Assembly: GCF_000745315.1 (NCBI RefSeq)
Contig: NZ_JQNQ01000001.1
Location: 1,054,001-1,118,000 of the forward strand
From: Salegentibacter sp. Hel_I_6
GTDB taxonomy: Bacteria > Bacteroidota > Bacteroidia > Flavobacteriales > Flavobacteriaceae
Direction: 5' to 3'
DNA: 64,000 nucleotides
A program made the position numbers and the translations under genes. Shown here one piece after another: positions 60,685 through 64,000 of this stretch; position 1 is the first letter of the stretch, and every line of letters starts with the position of its first letter. The notes beneath the pieces are model-generated. The model was not told the origin of the DNA and made no database searches. It saw nothing but the letters and a program-made list of their open reading frames with translations.

Positions 60685-63114
60685 ATGGAATCAATGATGA
60701 TTTATATGCCTGCAATATTGGCTATTATAGGACTCATTTTTATGTGGGTTAAAAGATCCTGGGTAATGAAACAGGATGCCGGGGACGGAAAAATGAAAGA
60801 TATTGCTGCTCACATCTACGAAGGAGCACTTGCCTTTTTAAATGCAGAATATAGATTATTAAGCTTTTTTGTAATTGGTGCCAGCATTGCCCTGGCCGCA
60901 GTTGCGTACATAGTACCTACTACCCATTATCTAATTATTGTTGCTTTTATCTTTGGTGCATTCTTCTCTGCCCTGGCAGGAAATATGGGAATGAAAATAG
61001 CTACCCAAAGTAATGTGCGCACCACCCAGGCAGCCAGAACCAGCCTACCCCAGGCCTTAAAGGTATCTTTTGGAGGTGGTACTGTTATGGGATTGGGGGT
61101 TGCCGGTTTAGCCGTACTTGGGCTCACCGCATTTTTCATATTCTTCTATCATTTTTTTATGGGTGGAGCATGGACAAGTACTGGCCAGATGACTATCGTT
61201 CTTGAAACGCTTGCCGGATTTTCACTTGGAGCTGAATCTATAGCCTTATTTGCCCGTGTTGGTGGCGGTATCTATACCAAAGCTGCCGATGTTGGTGCCG
61301 ATTTAGTGGGTAAAGTAGAAGCGGGAATTCCTGAAGACGATCCAAGAAATCCAGCTACCATTGCTGATAATGTGGGGGATAACGTAGGTGATGTAGCAGG
61401 AATGGGAGCCGACCTCTTTGGAAGTTATGTAGCTACTGTTCTCGCCGCAATGGTATTGGGAAATTATATAATTGAAGATATGGGTGGAAATATCGTCGAT
61501 TCCGGGTTTGGCGGAATAGGCCCTATTTTATTACCAATGGCTATCGCCGGCGCCGGAATTATAATTTCAATTATCGGAACACTTTTAGTTAAAATTAGCA
61601 GTAATACAGCAAAAGAAGCTGAAGTCCAAAAAGCCTTAAATATTGGAAACTGGACAGCAATTGCTCTTGTAGCCGTAGCCAGTTATTTCCTGGTAACCTG
61701 GATGCTCCCAAAAGAGACACTAACTATGGGCTTCTTTATTGGTGGCGCTGAAGGCTTCGAATATATTGCTATAGATTCTATTAGGGTGTTTTATGCCTGT
61801 TTAGTGGGAATTGTAGTTGGTGGGGTAATTTCTGCAGTAACTGAATATTATACAGGTTTGGGTAAAAAACCAGTACTTTCTATCGTACAAAATTCAAGTA
61901 CGGGAGCCGGAACAAACATAATCGCTGGACTCGCAACCGGAATGATCTCTACTTTTTTATCTGTTTTGTTATTTGCCCTGGCCATTTGGGCTTCTTATGC
62001 TTTCGCTGGATTTTACGGAGTCGCTTTAGCAGCTTCAGCAATGATGGCTACAACCGCTATGCAATTGGCAATTGATGCTTTTGGACCTATTGCCGATAAT
62101 GCCGGTGGAATCGCAGAAATGAGTGAACTTCCCGCTGAAGTTAGAGAACGTACCGATATATTGGATTCCGTAGGAAATACTACTGCGGCTACTGGAAAAG
62201 GTTTTGCGATTGCTTCAGCAGCACTTACCTCTTTAGCACTTTTTGCCGCTTATGTAACTTTTACCGGTATTGACGGAATCAATATTTTTAAAGCTCCTGT
62301 TTTAGCAATGTTATTTATTGGTGGAATGGTGCCGGTTGTTTTTTCGGCATTAGCGATGAAATCGGTTGGGAAAGCGGCTATGAAAATGGTAGAAGAAGTG
62401 AGACGACAGTTTAAGGAAATTCCCGGAATTATGGAGGGAACCGCAAAACCGCAATATGATAAGTGTGTGGAGATCTCAACACAAGCTGCACTTAAAGAAA
62501 TGTTGTTGCCGGGTGTTTTAACCATTGGCTTCCCTATTGCTATTACTTTATTACCCATGATTTTTGGTTATGAAAATGTTTTAATTGCTGAAATGCTTGG
62601 GGGGTATATGGCGGGAGTTACCGTAAGCGGTGTACTTTGGGCGATTTTTCAAAATAATGCCGGTGGCGCCTGGGATAATGCAAAAAAGTCTTTTGAAGCT
62701 GGGGTTATGATTAATGGTGAGATGACCTACAAAGGCTCTGAAGCGCATAAAGCTGCGGTTACCGGAGATACTGTTGGCGATCCGTTTAAAGACACCTCAG
62801 GACCTTCTATGAACATTCTAATTAAACTTACCTGTCTAATTGGTTTGGTGATCGCGCCAATTCTTGGTGGGCATACCGAAACCGACGTTCCAAATGAAGG
62901 CGCTTTTATAGAAAATGAACAAAATGCTACGGAAATTACCGGGAATAGTTCAGAAGAAATCCAGGTGAATATGACATCCAAAGGAAATGAAACTATTGCT
63001 AAAGTTAGGATCACCACCACTAGAAAAGGAGAAACCAAAGTTCAACAAAAAACCTTTACCGGAAGTAAAGCTGAAGTAGAAAAACAAATACAGGATTTAA
63101 AAGACAAGGCCTGA
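60685..63114 (+). CDS. hppA: Membrane-bound ion-translocating pyrophosphatase
   Basis: 809 residues, about 16 transmembrane helices. Catalytic motifs GGGIYTKAADVGADLVGKVE, DDPRNPATIADNVGDNVGD and the later GDTVGDPFKDTSGPSMNILI are complete. The segment GNTTAATGKGFAIASAAL has Ala at the position that is Lys in K+-independent enzymes, so it should be K+-dependent; Na+ pumping is then likely but H+ cannot be excluded. About 75 residues follow the last helix (from GGHTETDV), Thr/Lys/Glu rich, longer than usual. Confidence 0.93.
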   Translation: MESMMIYMPAILAIIGLIFMWVKRSWVMKQDAGDGKMKDIAAHIYEGALAFLNAEYRLLSFFVIGASIALAAVAYIVPTTHYLIIVAFIFGAFFSALAGNMGMKIATQSNVRTTQAARTSLPQALKVSFGGGTVMGLGVAGLAVLGLTAFFIFFYHFFMGGAWTSTGQMTIVLETLAGFSLGAESIALFARVGGGIYTKAADVGADLVGKVEAGIPEDDPRNPATIADNVGDNVGDVAGMGADLFGSYVATVLAAMVLGNYIIEDMGGNIVDSGFGGIGPILLPMAIAGAGIIISIIGTLLVKISSNTAKEAEVQKALNIGNWTAIALVAVASYFLVTWMLPKETLTMGFFIGGAEGFEYIAIDSIRVFYACLVGIVVGGVISAVTEYYTGLGKKPVLSIVQNSSTGAGTNIIAGLATGMISTFLSVLLFALAIWASYAFAGFYGVALAASAMMATTAMQLAIDAFGPIADNAGGIAEMSELPAEVRERTDILDSVGNTTAATGKGFAIASAALTSLALFAAYVTFTGIDGINIFKAPVLAMLFIGGMVPVVFSALAMKSVGKAAMKMVEEVRRQFKEIPGIMEGTAKPQYDKCVEISTQAALKEMLLPGVLTIGFPIAITLLPMIFGYENVLIAEMLGGYMAGVTVSGVLWAIFQNNAGGAWDNAKKSFEAGVMINGEMTYKGSEAHKAAVTGDTVGDPFKDTSGPSMNILIKLTCLIGLVIAPILGGHTETDVPNEGAFIENEQNATEITGNSSEEIQVNMTSKGNETIAKVRITTTRKGETKVQQKTFTGSKAEVEKQIQDLKDKA

Positions 63115-63137
63115 TAATTTTTAAATTTTAGAAAAAA

Positions 63138-63250
63138 GAGGCTGTTTGAATATACTCTTTTCGTCAACCTGAACTTGTTTCAGCTTCTAACATGTTAGAT
63201 CCTGAAACAAGTTCAGGATGACGGTTTTAAGATTTCTCAAACAGCCTTTT
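63138..63250. repeat. Palindromic repeat family C forming a bidirectional terminator (copy 2)
   Basis: Outer arms GGCTGTTTGA (63140-63149) and TCAAACAGCC (63237-63246). The core (63162-63224), read on the opposite strand, matches the 43100-43161 core at nearly every position, beginning GTCATCCTGAACTTG. The central part includes a TCTAACATGTTAGA palindrome. It lies between the ends of hppA and the ABC1 kinase gene. Confidence 0.8.
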
Positions 63251-63345
63251 CTCTTTCAATTCCCTTAATAAATAGGAAAAGCGCCATTACCATAGGGACG
63301 GTAACAACGCTCTTCCACAACCTAACCAATAAATAAAACCAACAA

Positions 63346-64000
63346 TTATGACATATAATCGCGGAACTTGTTCACCTCGATTTTTGCTTCGAGATCGTGC
63401 AATAAATTATATAATCCAAAAAATGTTCGGTTGATATACAGGAAGTGTTTACTACCACGATTTCCGTTCATTTTTCTCAGTTCTGTATCTTTACTGTATT
63501 TTTCACTTAATTCGGTTATTGAACTCCAAAATGTTTCATCTGCAAAATCAAAAGTTTCTTCATGAAACGGACTCGTAAACAAGCTCAACATTTGATAGAA
63601 TAACTCTGAAAAATATTTGATTTCTCTTTCAGTATCATCTTCCCTTAAAATTTCCAGTTCAAATAATTTTTTATTGAAAAATTCAGGATTATTGATATTT
63701 TCTTTCTTCGCTAATTCAAAGTACGGCACATAAAAATCATCTGGCACCTGCTTGATGCAACCAAAATCTATCGCTATAAGATTTGCATCTTTATCTATTA
63801 AAAAATTTCCCGGATGAGGATCGGCGTGTACTTCTTTAAGCACGTGCATTTGGTACATATAAAAATCCCATAGCGCCTGTCCTACTTTATCTGCTTTTTC
63901 CTGACTTTTGTTTTCTTTGGCAAACTCGCTTAAATGCTTACCATCCATCCAATCCATTGTGATGATTCGCTCACTGGATAGATCCTCGTAATATTTCGGA
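63346..64000 (-). CDS. ABC1/AarF (UbiB) family kinase-like protein, partial
   Basis: C-terminal 217 residues; the gene continues beyond the window end, and the frame is open to base 64000. VHADPHPGNFLIDKDANLIA with the catalytic loop and IDFGCIKQVPDDF with the metal-binding Asp are typical of AarF/ABC1 proteins, atypical kinases linked to quinone or isoprenoid lipid metabolism. The start is not visible. Confidence 0.9.
   Translation of the reverse strand, partial: PKYYEDLSSERIITMDWMDGKHLSEFAKENKSQEKADKVGQALWDFYMYQMHVLKEVHADPHPGNFLIDKDANLIAIDFGCIKQVPDDFYVPYFELAKKENINNPEFFNKKLFELEILREDDTEREIKYFSELFYQMLSLFTSPFHEETFDFADETFWSSITELSEKYSKDTELRKMNGNRGSKHFLYINRTFFGLYNLLHDLEAKIEVNKFRDYMS

Noticed and set aside
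1..64000. CRISPR array, tRNA or rRNA gene, prophage
   Set aside because: No regularly spaced repeats, no cloverleaf or rRNA signature, and no phage structural or integrase genes were seen on either strand.

Overview
The window looks like chromosome from a marine-type flavobacterium (Bacteroidota, Flavobacteriaceae; something near Gramella/Salegentibacter is my inference). Evidence: methionine synthase is split into two genes; many upstream regions carry the Bacteroidota -7 box TAnnTTTG while Shine-Dalgarno sites are rare; and family content is typical of the group (DUF2807, DUF5686, DUF6122, 2TM, secreted TonB-C-like proteins, a TrxR-like ferredoxin reductase beside siroheme genes). No rRNA, tRNA, CRISPR array or prophage was seen.

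Layout. 1-7.3 kb: a minus-strand run headed by a SAM-I riboswitch: metH N-part, metH C-part, metF, a PagL-like outer-membrane hydrolase and a DUF2807 lipoprotein. The metH C-part carries an in-frame DUF559 nuclease domain bracketed by terminal inverted repeats. 8.1-10.1 kb: an AT-rich retron-like island on the plus strand, with a -7 box, a candidate msr-msd RNA bounded by a perfect 12-bp inverted repeat, and a reverse transcriptase with a HEPN-like C-terminal half. 10.1-16.5 kb: sulfate/sulfite assimilation (Rrf2 regulator, DUF2061, cysH, an attenuator with a short leader ORF, siroheme sulfite reductase, cobA, cysG-N, ferredoxin/NADPH reductase). 16.6-21.8 kb: methionine/homoserine operon metY-metX-hom-metZ, preceded by two tandem attenuators, each a Met-rich leader ORF followed by a terminator. 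22.1-23.5 kb: metK behind a SAM-II riboswitch.

23.6-43 kb is mostly housekeeping and stress: acyl-CoA dehydrogenase, hydroxyacid reductase, Usp, a Thr/Ser dehydratase-like enzyme, DinB, a giant amidohydrolase, aldehyde dehydrogenase/DUF779 with a divergent AraC regulator, deoxynucleoside kinase, fatty acid hydroxylase, App1, and an NHEJ cluster (Rho_N protein-Ku-LigD) next to a DUF892 ferritin-like protein. 43-57 kb: fabD, folA, an egtB/egtD pair with a candidate C-S lyase, paired TonB-like secreted proteins, thyA-nupC-bifunctional nuclease, etfAB and pdhB. 57-64 kb: DUF5686 protein, soluble pyrophosphatase, membrane pyrophosphatase, and an ABC1 kinase cut by the window end.

How it works together: within 15 kb the sulfur amino acid genes use several different control devices: SAM-I for metH-metF, SAM-II for metK, Met-codon attenuation for metY-metX-hom-metZ, an Rrf2 protein with a candidate operator for cysH, and a further attenuator in front of the sulfite reductase. 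The window also holds several families of short palindromic repeats; one is associated with the DUF559 insertion and supplies the stop codons of two genes, another forms bidirectional terminators at two convergent gene pairs.
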